Shown: positions 37,294 through 47,474 of the stretch, piece after piece | Position numbering within the stretch: position 1 is the stretch's first letter | Layout of the letters: every line of letters starts with the position of its first letter | DNA from: DATMNR01 sp963702765 | GTDB lineage: Bacteria > Chloroflexota > Ktedonobacteria > Ktedonobacterales > Ktedonobacteraceae | Reading direction: 5' to 3' | DNA length: 64,000 nucleotides | NCBI GenBank assembly: GCA_963702765.1 | Contig: CAVPEB010000060.1 | Coordinates: 1-64,000 of the forward strand | Translations under genes and position numbers: made by a program | The notes under the pieces: model-generated | Databases searched by the model: none | What the model saw: only the letters and a program-made list of their open reading frames with translations | What the model was told of the DNA's origin: nothing

Positions 37294-40200
37294 ATGGCGG
37301 AACACTTGCCCCAATTACAATTGAAGGCTACAGCCACCGAAAAGTTAACGCGGCCTTACCTCGCTAAACTAAGTCGGCAAAACTATATTGCTACAGTGAT
37401 TACAATCCTGATTGTTATCTTCAGCCTGTTTTGGGAGCTTTATAAACTTGGCGGGCAGGAGAAAACTATCTATTTTGCCGATTCTATGTACGGGATAGCT
37501 GCATGGATTGGCTCATTTTGGGCCTTCCGAACAGCGTATCGAGCGCGTTTTGGCCCTCTGCGCCTGGAGCCACGCCACCAGTTAGCCTGGTTTGTCATCG
37601 GCATTGCATTGTTCGCAAATGGCATTGGTGGATTCTATTACACTTATCTTGAGTGGACGGGACAGTTTAATCCAGTACCCTCACCTGCAGACCTTTGCTT
37701 CACAATTTACTATTTCCTCACCTTCATAGGTCTACTCCTCATGCCCACAGTCGCGAAATTCAAACGGTCTCGTATTCGCATTGGGTTGGATGCCACTATT
37801 ACGATGCTCTGTATTCTGGGGATAAGCTGGTATTTTGTGATTGGACCTATTTTCATGACGTCCAAAGATATTCCTACACTACTTGTGGCTGTCTCGTATC
37901 CATTCTGGGACGTGCTTCTTATCCTCGCAGTTTTATTGTTGATCTTCCAGCGTACTGAGCCTGTATTACATTCATCGTTACTCATCTGTGGGCTCGGCAT
38001 TATATCGCAAATTATTGCTGACACAGGTTATGCTTTGACCATTCCATTCGGCACCTACACCACAGGCACTCCCTACATTGATACATTCTGGTTTTGCGGA
38101 TTTTTGCTGATCGGACTCGCAGCGCCTTATCAGTATGCTGCAATAGCACGAAGAGTTTACCACGAACGGAAACTCTCTGGTCCAGAAGCGAACGGTACTG
38201 AAAACCCTGTTCTTCTTCGAGATGAGAAATCGCAACAACGCAACCGCATTGCGCAAACTTTGCTCATCTATATCTCACTCATACTCTTGTTGACTCTCAC
38301 GCTGTTTAGCGAAATAAGGGATCAGAACAATATTTTCCTGGTTGCGCTCACTGCAATTGTTGGTTTGCTTGTCACTGCTCGCTATCTACTTGTCACTAAT
38401 GAGAACGAAGTTCTGCTCCAACAGAGAGATCAACGACGTGAGATGGCCGAGCGCCTGCGTGTCATCAGTGCTCAATTGGCTGAAGAACTTGAACTTGATC
38501 ATTTACTCACTCGTATCATTGCGTTAGCTACAACTTCTCTAGGTTTTGATGCCATGGTATTAATGTTGTTTGAAGAATATGATCATCCACTAGATGCTAT
38601 GTCCAGCCTACTGATTCGTGCAGCATCGTCTACATCAGCAGAAGTGACTTCATGGAGATTTCAGGGTGACCAGGTTCCCTACAATGCTGCTCTTGCAGGA
38701 AAACAAATCGAAATATACTGGGCTGAGAATACGTTAAATCTACCCGCTGATTTTCACGATTGGCAACTAGCAAGAGCACATACTTAGAACTCTATTTGTA
38801 CCGCTTACCTACCAGGGGAAAAAACTGGGAAGTCTGGGATTCTCAAGTCGCACATCCAGGCCTTTTAGCAACTCAGACTTATATCTTGCAAAAGCCTTTA
38901 CGGAAGAGGCTGCTACAGCAATCGAGCACACCCATCTTTACCAGGTGGCACGCGAACATGAATTATTTTCTCAAGCGCTGGCCAATGTAGCGGCACGCTT
39001 GAATTCCGCTGCCGCCACAGGCACTAGCGTTGGAGCTGAAATCTTGCAATTGATATGCAATGAAGGAGCAAACGCTTTACAAGCCGATTATGTGATGCTG
39101 TATGTTGCTAATACTGAGGATAACCTGCTACCAGTTGCTACTTTTGTTAGTGAACGAGAACAGCCAGCAAAACTTCATGAGTGGCCCTCTATAAGTAAGA
39201 GTGAGTATGAAGCTAAAACGCTCTGGTCACTCCAACCCGTACTGATCCAAATCGACAACCAATTATCGAGCGGTAAAATACCTGCTATAACCGGGAAGCG
39301 AGAAGCTTTGGCATCTTCTCCAGTTCGACAAAGCGCTACTGGTATTCATCCAATCCGAGTGCATACAGGCGGATTGCGAGGAAGAGGTAATCCAATGTTG
39401 CGGGAAGTCTTGCTAGGTCGTAAAGTTCAAACCGCGATACTCGCGCCACTCATTGCAGGGAGTAGGCCTGTTGGCTTGCTCATTCTAGCGCGCTCATTGC
39501 AAGGGGGAACACAGCAGAAGAAAGCTTTCGCGATGGCCGACTTACCACAAGCTCAGGATTTTGCGGAACAGGCGGCCATTGCCTTTACAAACGCCCAACT
39601 CTATCAGCAATTACTGAACGCTCACAGGCACTTACAAGAGCTTGACCAGCTTAAAGATCAGTTCATGATCACTGCTTCTCATGAACTACGCACGCCACTA
39701 ACCGCCGTGCATGGTTATCTCGAACTCATGGCGGAGTTCGGGGAGCGCATCTCTCTTGAGCAGCAGCAGGAATTTCTACAAAAAGCCCGGCGTGGTTGTG
39801 ATGAATTAGTATTGCTTCTAAACAATGTTACGGACGCAAGCCGCCTGGAGATCGAGGCAGGATTACGTCCCGTGCACCTTGAAAAGGTGGACGTGGAAGA
39901 GGCAGTTCGAGGTGTCATCGATTTGATCGAGCCACAAATTATGCAGGAATATCGAGATGTACATGTGTATATCCCTCACAAACTCTTTGTGAAAGCTGAT
40001 CCAGTTCGGCTGAGACAGGTCCTCTTAAACCTCAGTGTCAATGCGCTGAAATATTCGGAAGCAGGGACACCAATAACCTTCACTGCCAGGACAGTATTTG
40101 AGAAGACACCATGTGTGCTTATCAGTGTCACAGACCAGGGTAAAGGTATCATGCCACAGGATCATGCACGGCTTTTCCAACGCTTCGTACGGCTTGAGAG

Positions 40201-40348
40201 CGATCTAAATAGCATTGTACGCGGGTCAGGTCTGGGATTGTATATTTCTCGTCGCCTGATCGAGGCGATGGATGGGAATATCTGGATTGAAAGCAGCGGT
40301 ATTGAGGGTGCAGGCTCCACATTCCATTTCCGGCTGCCTGTAGGATAA
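37294..40348 (+). pseudogene. Membrane-anchored sensor histidine kinase with GAF domains, one frameshift
   Basis: About 1018 residues if the frame is restored. N-terminal part: about eight hydrophobic segments (to residue about 360) forming a membrane sensor that resembles the one in the GGDEF-EAL proteins downstream, with SWYFVIGP in common. Then a coiled stretch, a GAF domain (LDHLLTRIIALATTSLGFDA onward), a second GAF domain, and the kinase core: H box ITASHELRTPLTAVHGYL, N box RLRQVLLNLSVNALKYS, G1 DQGKGIMPQ, G2 SGLGLYISRRL. The frame breaks near 38783 (CATACTTAGAAC); after one slip the text reads LRTLFVPLTYQGKKLG and runs to the end. No response regulator is adjacent. The kinase core after 38945 could be made alone. 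Confidence 0.8.
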
Positions 40349-40445
40349 ACAGGAAAGCCACCAAATGCTGGTGAATTCGGACTTCCTGCCCTGGAGTAAT
40401 GCAAGCGCCCATACATCACGTAACAGACACCTGGCACAGCAGAAG

Positions 40446-40554
40446 CGCCCATCACCCATCATCCGCACTCCTATCCCTATATTATTTATAAACGGTTATC
40501 TTAATTATCGAAAATACCGCTCATATACCGCTCAAAATGAGCAGTATTTTTTCG
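40446..40554. repeat. Dispersed repeat with compound hairpin, copy A
   Basis: A GCGCCCATCACCCATCATCCGCACT-like segment (from 40446) is followed by AT-rich DNA and a hairpin at 40509-40554. The hairpin has two direct CCGCTCA half-sites four bases apart, then an inverted TGAGCAG. Outer arms CGAAAATAC and GTATTTTTTCG extend the stem. Related copies are at 55554-55648 and 60302-60422, with the same order and orientation. The 40349-40831 gap around it has no supported gene. Confidence 0.6.
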
Positions 40555-40741
40555 CCAACCATTGAAGTAAGATATTTGATGTATATTGTTGCTAGCAACA
40601 GGAGAGATGATAATATGTTACACTTTCTCAGTACGTTTTTCATAGAAATCAGGCACTGGAGACAGAGTGGCCGTATGAAATCAATCAGCGTCTTTAAAAA
40701 TGAAAACCCGCGAGAAACGTCGATCTGAATTTCTGTCCTTG

Positions 40742-40772
40742 TTAACACTTAGATTCTCGCACCTCTTAATAT
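40742..40772 (+). promoter_or_regulatory. Possible promoter of the GGDEF-EAL gene (also at 44067-44096)
   Basis: TTAACA and TAATAT are separated by 19 bases here and by 18 in the second unit (44067-44096), where one base is missing. The change in spacer could make the two copies differ in strength. Confidence 0.3.
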
Positions 40773-40831
40773 CATATGTGGTAAAGTAAAGTGAACATAT
40801 TCATCTGATTTTAATCTGGGAGGAGTTTAGT

Positions 40832-43284
40832 TTGTCTGTGTATAGTAATTTAGCTCGCGTTCTCTGGAAACCGCTGAGCCTGCTTATTTTCTGCACAGGC
40901 TTCTTTCTGGCATATCTCTTGCTCAGACCCACTCCACCTGACATATTTACCCTTGGAGATAATCTCCTACAGATAGCTATAGAAATGGTTGGGCTGCTGC
41001 TCGCCTTACCTATTCTACTTCCAAAAAGTATTCGAAAACAGGCAAGAGGACGCATTTCCCAACGTTGGCTAAAGTGGTGGATGCCAACAGGCTCTGTTGT
41101 CCCTCTCTTACTCGCCTGTTCAATCCTGAGCTACATTATCGGGCAGACTATCTGGACATTGAATGAGAATGTACTCCATATGGCCGTGCTCTTTCCCAGT
41201 TGGGCCGATGTCGGCTACCTCGCCGCCTATCCTTTAGCGCTGCTAGCCATCCTATTTTTGCCAGGCCAGAGGCGATCTCCCACCAACCGTCCTCGCATTA
41301 TCTTCGATGCTGTGATCGCCATGATCGGTGTTGTGACATTCAGCTGGTACTTTGTTCTGGGCCCAACTATCATGCATGGAGACGGCAGCATGTTGGGACG
41401 ACTGGTCGGTGCCATCTATCCTCTATGCACTCTAGTCCTTATTTTCTGCCTGATCTTACTTACGGTACGCAACAATCAACGCACAATGCGCTCTGTCACC
41501 ACCCTGCTGTTTATAGCTTTTGTGGTGCTTACCTTAACCAACACGATCTATAACTTTCAACAACTCCACAATGACTATCTAACAGGAGGCCTGTTGGATA
41601 TTGGCTGGCCCCTTGGATTCTTACTCCTGGGATTGGCCGCACGAGGAATGTACCTGCTACAGCAATCACAAGCCACTGAGCAGATAACGGACAGCAAACA
41701 AACGTCCAAGCAAAACACATCATGGCAAATCCTGATCCCATATGCATGGGTACCAACTCTGGCTATCTTATTAATCTTTATATGGCGACGTGAAGATCAA
41801 TCCAACCTGGTGATAGGGGTGGTAGCAGGGACAATAATACTGCTGAGTCTGGTACTGGCACGACAAGTAGTGGCAGTGCGCGAACTCCATGCCCTGTACG
41901 TTAACAATGATGCCCTAGCAACAGCTAATAAGCAATTGGAGATCCAGGCCACGCACGACGCACTGACTGGTCTCCCAAACCGCTCGTTCTTACAAAAGCG
42001 GCTTGAAGCAGGAAGCACAAAACGCACACGAAAACAATATTCCCGCAGCATTATTACTGTTGGACCTCGATCGGTTCAAAGAGGTGAATGATACGCTCGG
42101 CCATACTGTTGGCGACATGCTTTTACAAAAAATTGGCCAACGCCTGCAGAGTTACTTGCACTCGAACGACCTCATTGCTCGCCTGGGAGGAGATGAGTTT
42201 GCCATCGTGCTTCCCGAGACAGATGCCGATGGAGCGGTACGCGCAGCACGCACCTTAATTGGTGCACTTGATATGCCTATTTTAGTTGACGGTCATGCTT
42301 TCTCCATCGGAGGAAGCATTGGTATCGCGCTCACCCCGGAACAAGGATTCGATGTCACAACTTTGCTCCGATGCGCCGATGTAGCCATGTATGTGGCCAA
42401 GCGCAGCCAGAGTGGTCATGCTGAGTATTCTCCTAAGATTGATCAACATAGCCCCTATAAGCTTGCTCTGATGAGTGAGTTGCGCCAGGCGATTGCAGAT
42501 AACAGGCTATTGATACATTACCAACCCAAAGTCTCGTTCTCGCTTGGTAGGATAGTAGGCGTGGAGGCACTCTTGCGTTGGCCTCATCCGGTACACGGGC
42601 TCATCCCTCCTGAAGATTTTATTCCACTGGCCGAGCGCACAGGGCTGATTGGTCCTTTGACTCGTTGGGTACTTGAGCGAGCAGTACGTCAATGCCGGGA
42701 CTGGGAGCAGGATGGGCTTCACATAAATGTAGCGGTTAATCTTTCTACTCACACCTTATACGACCCCAAACTATTATCCATAGTGACGAACCTGCTTCAC
42801 CTATACGAGGTCGCCCCAAGCAAGTTAACGCTCGAGATCACAGAGAGCATGCTCATGGAGGAACCAGAACGGGCACAAGTCGTACTGGCTGAGCTACGCA
42901 TCACTTGGAGTGTCTATTGCCATCGACGACTTTGGAACCGGGTACTCATCATTGGCCTACCTCAAGCGACTTCGCATTGATGAAGTGAAGATTGACAAGG
43001 CCTTTGTGCGTGGATTGGGTACCGATGCTGACCCTGCAGATGCGGCCATTGTGCAGGCTGTTGTGGCAATGGCGCGTCCATTGCAATGTGAGGTGGTAGC
43101 CGAAGGTGTAGAAAGTGAAGAAGCATGGTCCTTCTTGAAAGAGCTGGGTTGTGATCTGGCACAGGGTTACTATTGTTCACGCCCACTACCTGCGGCGGAG
43201 CTAGAACAATGGGCAAGGACAACCCGTTGGGGTCAGAGCGACAATGATGAACTAACCACCCCGGTATCCGAGGCACTGGCTTAG
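40832..43284 (+). pseudogene. Membrane GGDEF-EAL protein, copy 1, two frameshifts
   Basis: Same protein as 44156-46606, in three pieces: 40832-42005 (membrane domain and start of GGDEF), 42005-42900 (GGDEF and most of EAL) and 42905-43284 (end of EAL). Alignment to copy 2 shows a 1-base insertion at about 42007 (CTTGAAGCAGG against CTTGAGCAGG) and another at about 42900 (CGCATCACTTGG against CGCTCGCTTGG). Key residues in the pieces are intact (GGDEF, VEALLRW, DDFGTGYSS). The middle piece retains GGDEF and the EAL N-part and could start from an internal codon. TTG start, GGGAGGAG upstream. Probably non-functional, or a consensus error. Confidence 0.85.
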
Positions 43285-43309
43285 AAGTGAGCAGGTAGGA
43301 GCACTTTGC

Positions 43310-44053
43310 ATGGAGCAAATTGACGAGCAACATCCACATAAAGGAGATTGGCTGCGCGAGATCGTTTTTGGGCTAAACGACGGCCTGGTTACTACCCTCG
43401 TTTTTATTATGGCGGTGAGCGAAATTGCGCCAGGACGGTTACTGCTGGTTGTGCTTGGTGAGGTGCTGGCTGGAGGAATTTCTATGGCGCTGGGAGGATT
43501 CCTCGCTGCTCGGACCACGAAGCAAATCCTCGATCAACGCATCGCTACGGAACGATTTGAGATTGAGCATGAGCCAGAGGAGGAACGAGCCGAGTTGAGC
43601 GCTATTTACCGCAACAAAGGCTTCAGCGGCCCATTGCTCCATCATGTCGTAGATCACTTGACCGCCAACGAGGAACGTTGGCATCGCGCTATGATACATG
43701 ACGAGTTAGGTGTGGTAGAAGATACACACATTAATCCGTGGTTAGAAGGATCGCGGGTTGGGCTTTCATTTGTGATTGGTGGACTCATCCCGGCAATACC
43801 GGTGATTTTCTCCTTGCCACATGTCCAGTGGTGGGCTTATGCTCTAACAGCCTTAACTGCGCTCGCGCTCGGTGCGATCAAGTCCCGCTATACCCCTCAA
43901 AGCGCCTTGCGCGCTGGCCTCGAATTTCTTGCGATTGTCACTGTCGGCACTCTGGCCGGTGTAGGAGTCGGCCTGCTTTTACATGGAGAAGAGTGGCGTA
44001 TGAAATCAATCAGCGTCTTTAAAAATGAAAACCCGCGAGAAACGTCGATCTGA
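43310..44053 (+). CDS. VIT1/CCC1-type Fe/Mn transporter, copy 1, with a junction-made C-terminal tail
   Basis: 247 residues. VIT1-family membrane protein: the first TM opens REIVFGLNDGLVTTLVFIMAV, followed by GGISMALGGFLAARTTKQIL, a charged cytosolic part with EPEEERAELSAIYRNKGFSG, and three C-terminal TM segments. The family moves Fe2+ or Mn2+ out of the cytosol. Up to LLLHGE it matches copy 2, which ends LLLHGG-stop. Here the tandem duplication replaced the stop by sequence from upstream of the GGDEF-EAL gene, adding EEWRMKSISVFKNENPRETSI. It starts 25 bases after the GGDEF-EAL gene and is probably cotranscribed. Confidence 0.87.
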   Translation: MEQIDEQHPHKGDWLREIVFGLNDGLVTTLVFIMAVSEIAPGRLLLVVLGEVLAGGISMALGGFLAARTTKQILDQRIATERFEIEHEPEEERAELSAIYRNKGFSGPLLHHVVDHLTANEERWHRAMIHDELGVVEDTHINPWLEGSRVGLSFVIGGLIPAIPVIFSLPHVQWWAYALTALTALALGAIKSRYTPQSALRAGLEFLAIVTVGTLAGVGVGLLLHGEEWRMKSISVFKNENPRETSI

Positions 44054-47000
44054 ATTACTGTCCTTGTTAACACTTGATTCTCGCACCTCTTAATATCATA
44101 TGTGGTAAAGTAAAGTGAACATATTCATCTGATTTTAATCTGGGAGGAGTTTAGTTTGTCTGTGTATAGTAATTTAGCTCGCGTTCTCTGGAAACCGCTG
44201 AGCCTGCTTATTTTCTGCACAGGCTTCTTTCTGGCATATCTCTTGCTCAGACCCACTCCACCTGACATATTTACCCTTGGAGATAATCTCCTACAGATAG
44301 CTATAGAAATGGTTGGGCTGCTGCTCGCCTTACCTATTCTACTTCCAAAAAGTATTCGAAAACAGGCAAGAGGACGCCTTTCCCAACGTTGGCTAAAGTG
44401 GTGGATGCCAACAGGCTCTGTTGTCCCTCTCTTACTCGCCTGTTCAATCCTGAGCTACATTATCGGGCAGACTATCTGGACATTGAATGAGAATGTACTC
44501 CATATGGCTGTGCTCTTTCCCAGTTGGGCCGATGTTGGCTACCTCGCCGCCTATCCTTTAGCGCTCCTAGCCATCCTATTTTTGCCAGGCCAGAGGCGAT
44601 CTCCCACCAACCGTCCTCGCATTATCTTCGATGCTGTGATCGCCATGATCGGTGTTGTGACATTCAGCTGGTACTTTGTTCTAGGCCCAACTATCATGCA
44701 TGTAGAAGGCAGCATGTTGGGACGACTGGTCGGTGCCATCTATCCACTATGCACTCTAGTCCTTATTTTCTGCCTGATCTTACTTACGGTACGCAACAAT
44801 CAACGCACAATGCGCTCTGTCACTACCCTGCTGTTTATAGCTTTTGTGGTGCTTACCTTTACCAACACGATCTATAACTTTCAACAACTCCACAATGACT
44901 ATCTGACAGGAGGCTTGTTGGATATTGGCTGGCCCCTTGGATTCTTACTCCTGGGATTGGCCGCACGAGGAATGTACCTGCTACAGCAATCACAAGCCAC
45001 TGAGCAGATAACGGACAGCAAACAAACGTCCAAGCAAAACACATCATGGCAAATCCTGATCCCATATGCATGGGTACCAACTCTGGCTATCTTATTAATC
45101 TTTATATGGCGACGTGAAGATCAATCCAACCTGGTGATAGGGGTGGTAGCAGGGACAATAATACTGCTGAGTCTGGTACTGGCACGACAAGTAGTGGCAG
45201 TGCGCGAACTCCATGCCCTATACGTTAACAATGATGCCCTAGCAACAGCTAATAAGCAATTGGAGATCCAGGCCACGCACGACGCACTGACTGGTCTCCC
45301 GAACCGCTCGTTCTTGCAAAAGCGACTTGAGCAGGAAGCACAAAACGCACACGAAAACAATATTCCCGCAGCATTATTACTGTTGGACCTCGATCGGTTC
45401 AAAGAGGTGAATGATACGCTCGGCCATATTGTTGGCGACATGCTTTTACAAAAAATTGGCCAACGCCTGCAGAGTTACTTGCACTCGAACGACCTCATTG
45501 CTCGCCTGGGAGGAGATGAGTTTGCCATCGTGCTTCCCGAGACAGATGCCGATGGAGCGGTACGCGCGGCACGCACCTTAATTGGCGCCCTCGATATGCC
45601 CATTTTAGTTGACGGTCATGCTTTCTCCATCGGTGGAAGCATTGGTATCGCGCTTACCCCGGAACAAGGCTTCGACATCACAACCTTGCTCCGATGCGCC
45701 GATGTAGCCATGTATGTGGCCAAGCGCAGCCAGAGTGGGCATGCTGAATACTCTCCTAACATTGATCAACATAGTCCCTATAAGCTTGCTCTGATGAGTG
45801 AGTTGCGCCAGGCGATTGCAGATAACAGACTGTTGGTACATTACCAACCCAAAGTCTCGTTCACTCTTGGTAGAATAGTAGGCGTGGAGGCATTAGTGCG
45901 TTGGCCCCATCCTGTTTATGGACTTATCCCACCTGAAGATTTTATTCCGATGGCCGAGCGCACAGGGCTGATTGGTCCTTTAACCCGTTGGGTGCTTGAC
46001 CGCACAGTTTGTCAATGCCGGGACTGGGAGCAGGATGGGCTTCACATAAACGTAGCAGTGAATCTCTCTACTCACACCCTGTACGATCCAAAACTATTAT
46101 CCATAGTGACGAACCTGCTCCACCTATACGAGGTCGCCCCGAGCAAATTAACACTCGAGATCACAGAGAGCATGCTCATGGAGGAACCAGAACGGGCGCA
46201 AGTCGTATTGGCTGAGCTACGCTCGCTTGGAGTGGCTGTTGCTATTGACGACTTTGGAACCGGATACTCATCATTAGCCTACCTCAAGCGACTTCGCATT
46301 GATGAAGTGAAGATTGACAAGGCCTTTGTGCGTGGGTTGGGTATCGATGCAGACCCTGCAGATGCGGCCATTGTGCAGGCTGTTGTGGCAATGGCGCGTC
46401 CATTGCAATGTGAGGTGGTAGCCGAAGGTGTAGAAAGTGAAGAAGCATGGTCCTTCTTGAAAGAGCTGGGTTGTGATCTGGCACAGGGTTACTATTGTTC
46501 ACGCCCACTACCTGCGGCGGAGCTAGAACAATGGGCAAGGACAACCCGTTGGGGTCAGAGCGACAATGATGAACTAACCACCCCGGTATCCGAGGCACTG
46601 GCTTAGAAGTGAGCAGGTAGGAGCACTTTGCATGGAGCAAATTGACGAGCAACATCCACATAAAGGAGATTGGCTGCGCGAGATCGTTTTTGGGCTAAAC
46701 GACGGCCTGGTTACTACCCTCGTTTTTATTATGGCGGTGAGCGAAATTGCGCCAGGACGGTTACTACTGGTTGTGCTTGGTGAGGTGCTGGCTGGAGGAA
46801 TTTCTATGGCGCTGGGAGGATTCCTCGCTGCTCGGACCACGAAGCAAATCCTCGATCAACGCATCGCTACGGAACGATTTGAGATTGAGCATGAGCCAGA
46901 GGAGGAACGAGCCGAGTTGAGCGCTATTTACCGCAACAAAGGCTTCAGCGGCCCATTGCTCCATCATGTCGTAGATCACTTGACCGCCAATGAGGAACGT

Positions 47001-47310
47001 TGGCATCGCGCTATGATACATGACGAGTTAGGTGTGGTAGAAGATACACACATTAATCCGTGGTTAGAAGGATCGCGGGTTGGGCTTTCCTTTGTGATTG
47101 GTGGACTTATCCCGGCAATACCGGTGATTTTCTCCTTGCCACATGTCCAGTGGTGGGCTTATGCTCTGACAGCCTTAACTGCTCTCGCGCTCGGTGCGAT
47201 CAAGTCCCGCTATACTCCTCAAAGCGCCTTGCGCGCTGGCCTCGAATTTCTCGCGATTGTCACTGTCGGCACTCTGGCCGGTGTAGGAGTCGGCCTGCTC
47301 TTACATGGAG
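43989..47310. repeat. Tandem duplication of GGDEF-EAL and VIT1 genes, unit 2
   Basis: Second unit of the 3.3-kb direct repeat; both genes are intact here. The unit ends just before the VIT1 stop codon, where the flanks diverge (ATGGAGGGTGAGCC in unit 2, ATGGAGAAGAGTGG in unit 1). Confidence 0.9.
44156..46606 (+). CDS. Membrane-anchored GGDEF-EAL protein (c-di-GMP cyclase/phosphodiesterase), copy 2, intact
   Basis: 816 residues. About eight hydrophobic segments (to residue 340) form the sensor. The GGDEF domain (about 380-540) has LDRFKEVND and the active-site RLGGDEFAIVLPE. The EAL domain (about 560-805) has VEALVRWPHP, EITESMLMEE, VAIDDFGTGYSSLAYL with the metal-binding Asp pair, KIDKAFVRG and AEGVESEEAWSFLKELGCDLAQGYYCSRPL. 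Both halves look catalytically competent, so the protein may make or degrade c-di-GMP depending on signal. TTG start with GGGAGGAG upstream. The membrane domain shares a pattern with the histidine kinase at 37294. Followed by the VIT1-type gene. Confidence 0.9.
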   Translation: MSVYSNLARVLWKPLSLLIFCTGFFLAYLLLRPTPPDIFTLGDNLLQIAIEMVGLLLALPILLPKSIRKQARGRLSQRWLKWWMPTGSVVPLLLACSILSYIIGQTIWTLNENVLHMAVLFPSWADVGYLAAYPLALLAILFLPGQRRSPTNRPRIIFDAVIAMIGVVTFSWYFVLGPTIMHVEGSMLGRLVGAIYPLCTLVLIFCLILLTVRNNQRTMRSVTTLLFIAFVVLTFTNTIYNFQQLHNDYLTGGLLDIGWPLGFLLLGLAARGMYLLQQSQATEQITDSKQTSKQNTSWQILIPYAWVPTLAILLIFIWRREDQSNLVIGVVAGTIILLSLVLARQVVAVRELHALYVNNDALATANKQLEIQATHDALTGLPNRSFLQKRLEQEAQNAHENNIPAALLLLDLDRFKEVNDTLGHIVGDMLLQKIGQRLQSYLHSNDLIARLGGDEFAIVLPETDADGAVRAARTLIGALDMPILVDGHAFSIGGSIGIALTPEQGFDITTLLRCADVAMYVAKRSQSGHAEYSPNIDQHSPYKLALMSELRQAIADNRLLVHYQPKVSFTLGRIVGVEALVRWPHPVYGLIPPEDFIPMAERTGLIGPLTRWVLDRTVCQCRDWEQDGLHINVAVNLSTHTLYDPKLLSIVTNLLHLYEVAPSKLTLEITESMLMEEPERAQVVLAELRSLGVAVAIDDFGTGYSSLAYLKRLRIDEVKIDKAFVRGLGIDADPADAAIVQAVVAMARPLQCEVVAEGVESEEAWSFLKELGCDLAQGYYCSRPLPAAELEQWARTTRWGQSDNDELTTPVSEALA

Positions 47311-47315
47311 GGTGA
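46632..47315 (+). CDS. VIT1/CCC1-type Fe/Mn transporter, copy 2
   Basis: 227 residues, almost identical to copy 1 up to the penultimate codon, but ending LLLHGG-stop, the probable ancestral end. Five predicted TM segments with the charged loop EPEEERAELSAIYRNKGF between TM2 and TM3. AGGAG lies 8 bases before the ATG. Close linkage to a c-di-GMP enzyme in both units suggests coexpression; whether metal transport and c-di-GMP signalling are connected is unknown. Confidence 0.87.
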   Translation: MEQIDEQHPHKGDWLREIVFGLNDGLVTTLVFIMAVSEIAPGRLLLVVLGEVLAGGISMALGGFLAARTTKQILDQRIATERFEIEHEPEEERAELSAIYRNKGFSGPLLHHVVDHLTANEERWHRAMIHDELGVVEDTHINPWLEGSRVGLSFVIGGLIPAIPVIFSLPHVQWWAYALTALTALALGAIKSRYTPQSALRAGLEFLAIVTVGTLAGVGVGLLLHGG

Positions 47316-47325
47316 GCCCCTGATT

Positions 47326-47400
47326 GTCATCCTGAGCCGCAGCGAAGGATCTCGTTGCCCAGTGCGTGAGATTTTTGATGCCACTGCAGCGCAGTATGAC
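47326..47400. repeat. Imperfect palindromic repeat (GTCATCCTGAGC type)
   Basis: Starts GTCATCCTGAGCCGCAGCGA and ends CACTGCAGCGCAGTATGAC, the two ends being imperfect reverse complements. This is the usual form of dispersed palindromic repeats in large Chloroflexota and other genomes. It lies between two convergent genes and may also act as a terminator. Confidence 0.55.
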
Positions 47401-47474
47401 GAAGGCATGGCTTTCACCGAAAAGGTTTTTTGGTGATGGACCAGCCTGGGCCTGTTGGGCCAGCAAAATATCTA

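Larger units (their letters stand above)
40664..43988. repeat. Tandem duplication of GGDEF-EAL and VIT1 genes, unit 1 (about 3.3 kb)
   Basis: Repeated at about 43989-47310 with an offset of 3324-3326. Sequence upstream of the GGDEF-EAL gene, starting GAGTGGC.GTATGAAATCAATC, occurs both before unit 1 and directly fused to the end of the first VIT1 gene. Near-identity implies a recent event; TGGAGA at the junction is shared by both parents. Confidence 0.9.

Noticed and set aside
37294..40348. Two separate genes, a membrane protein and a soluble kinase
   Set aside because: One slip near 38783 restores a continuous GAF domain across the gap, so a single frameshifted gene is the better reading.
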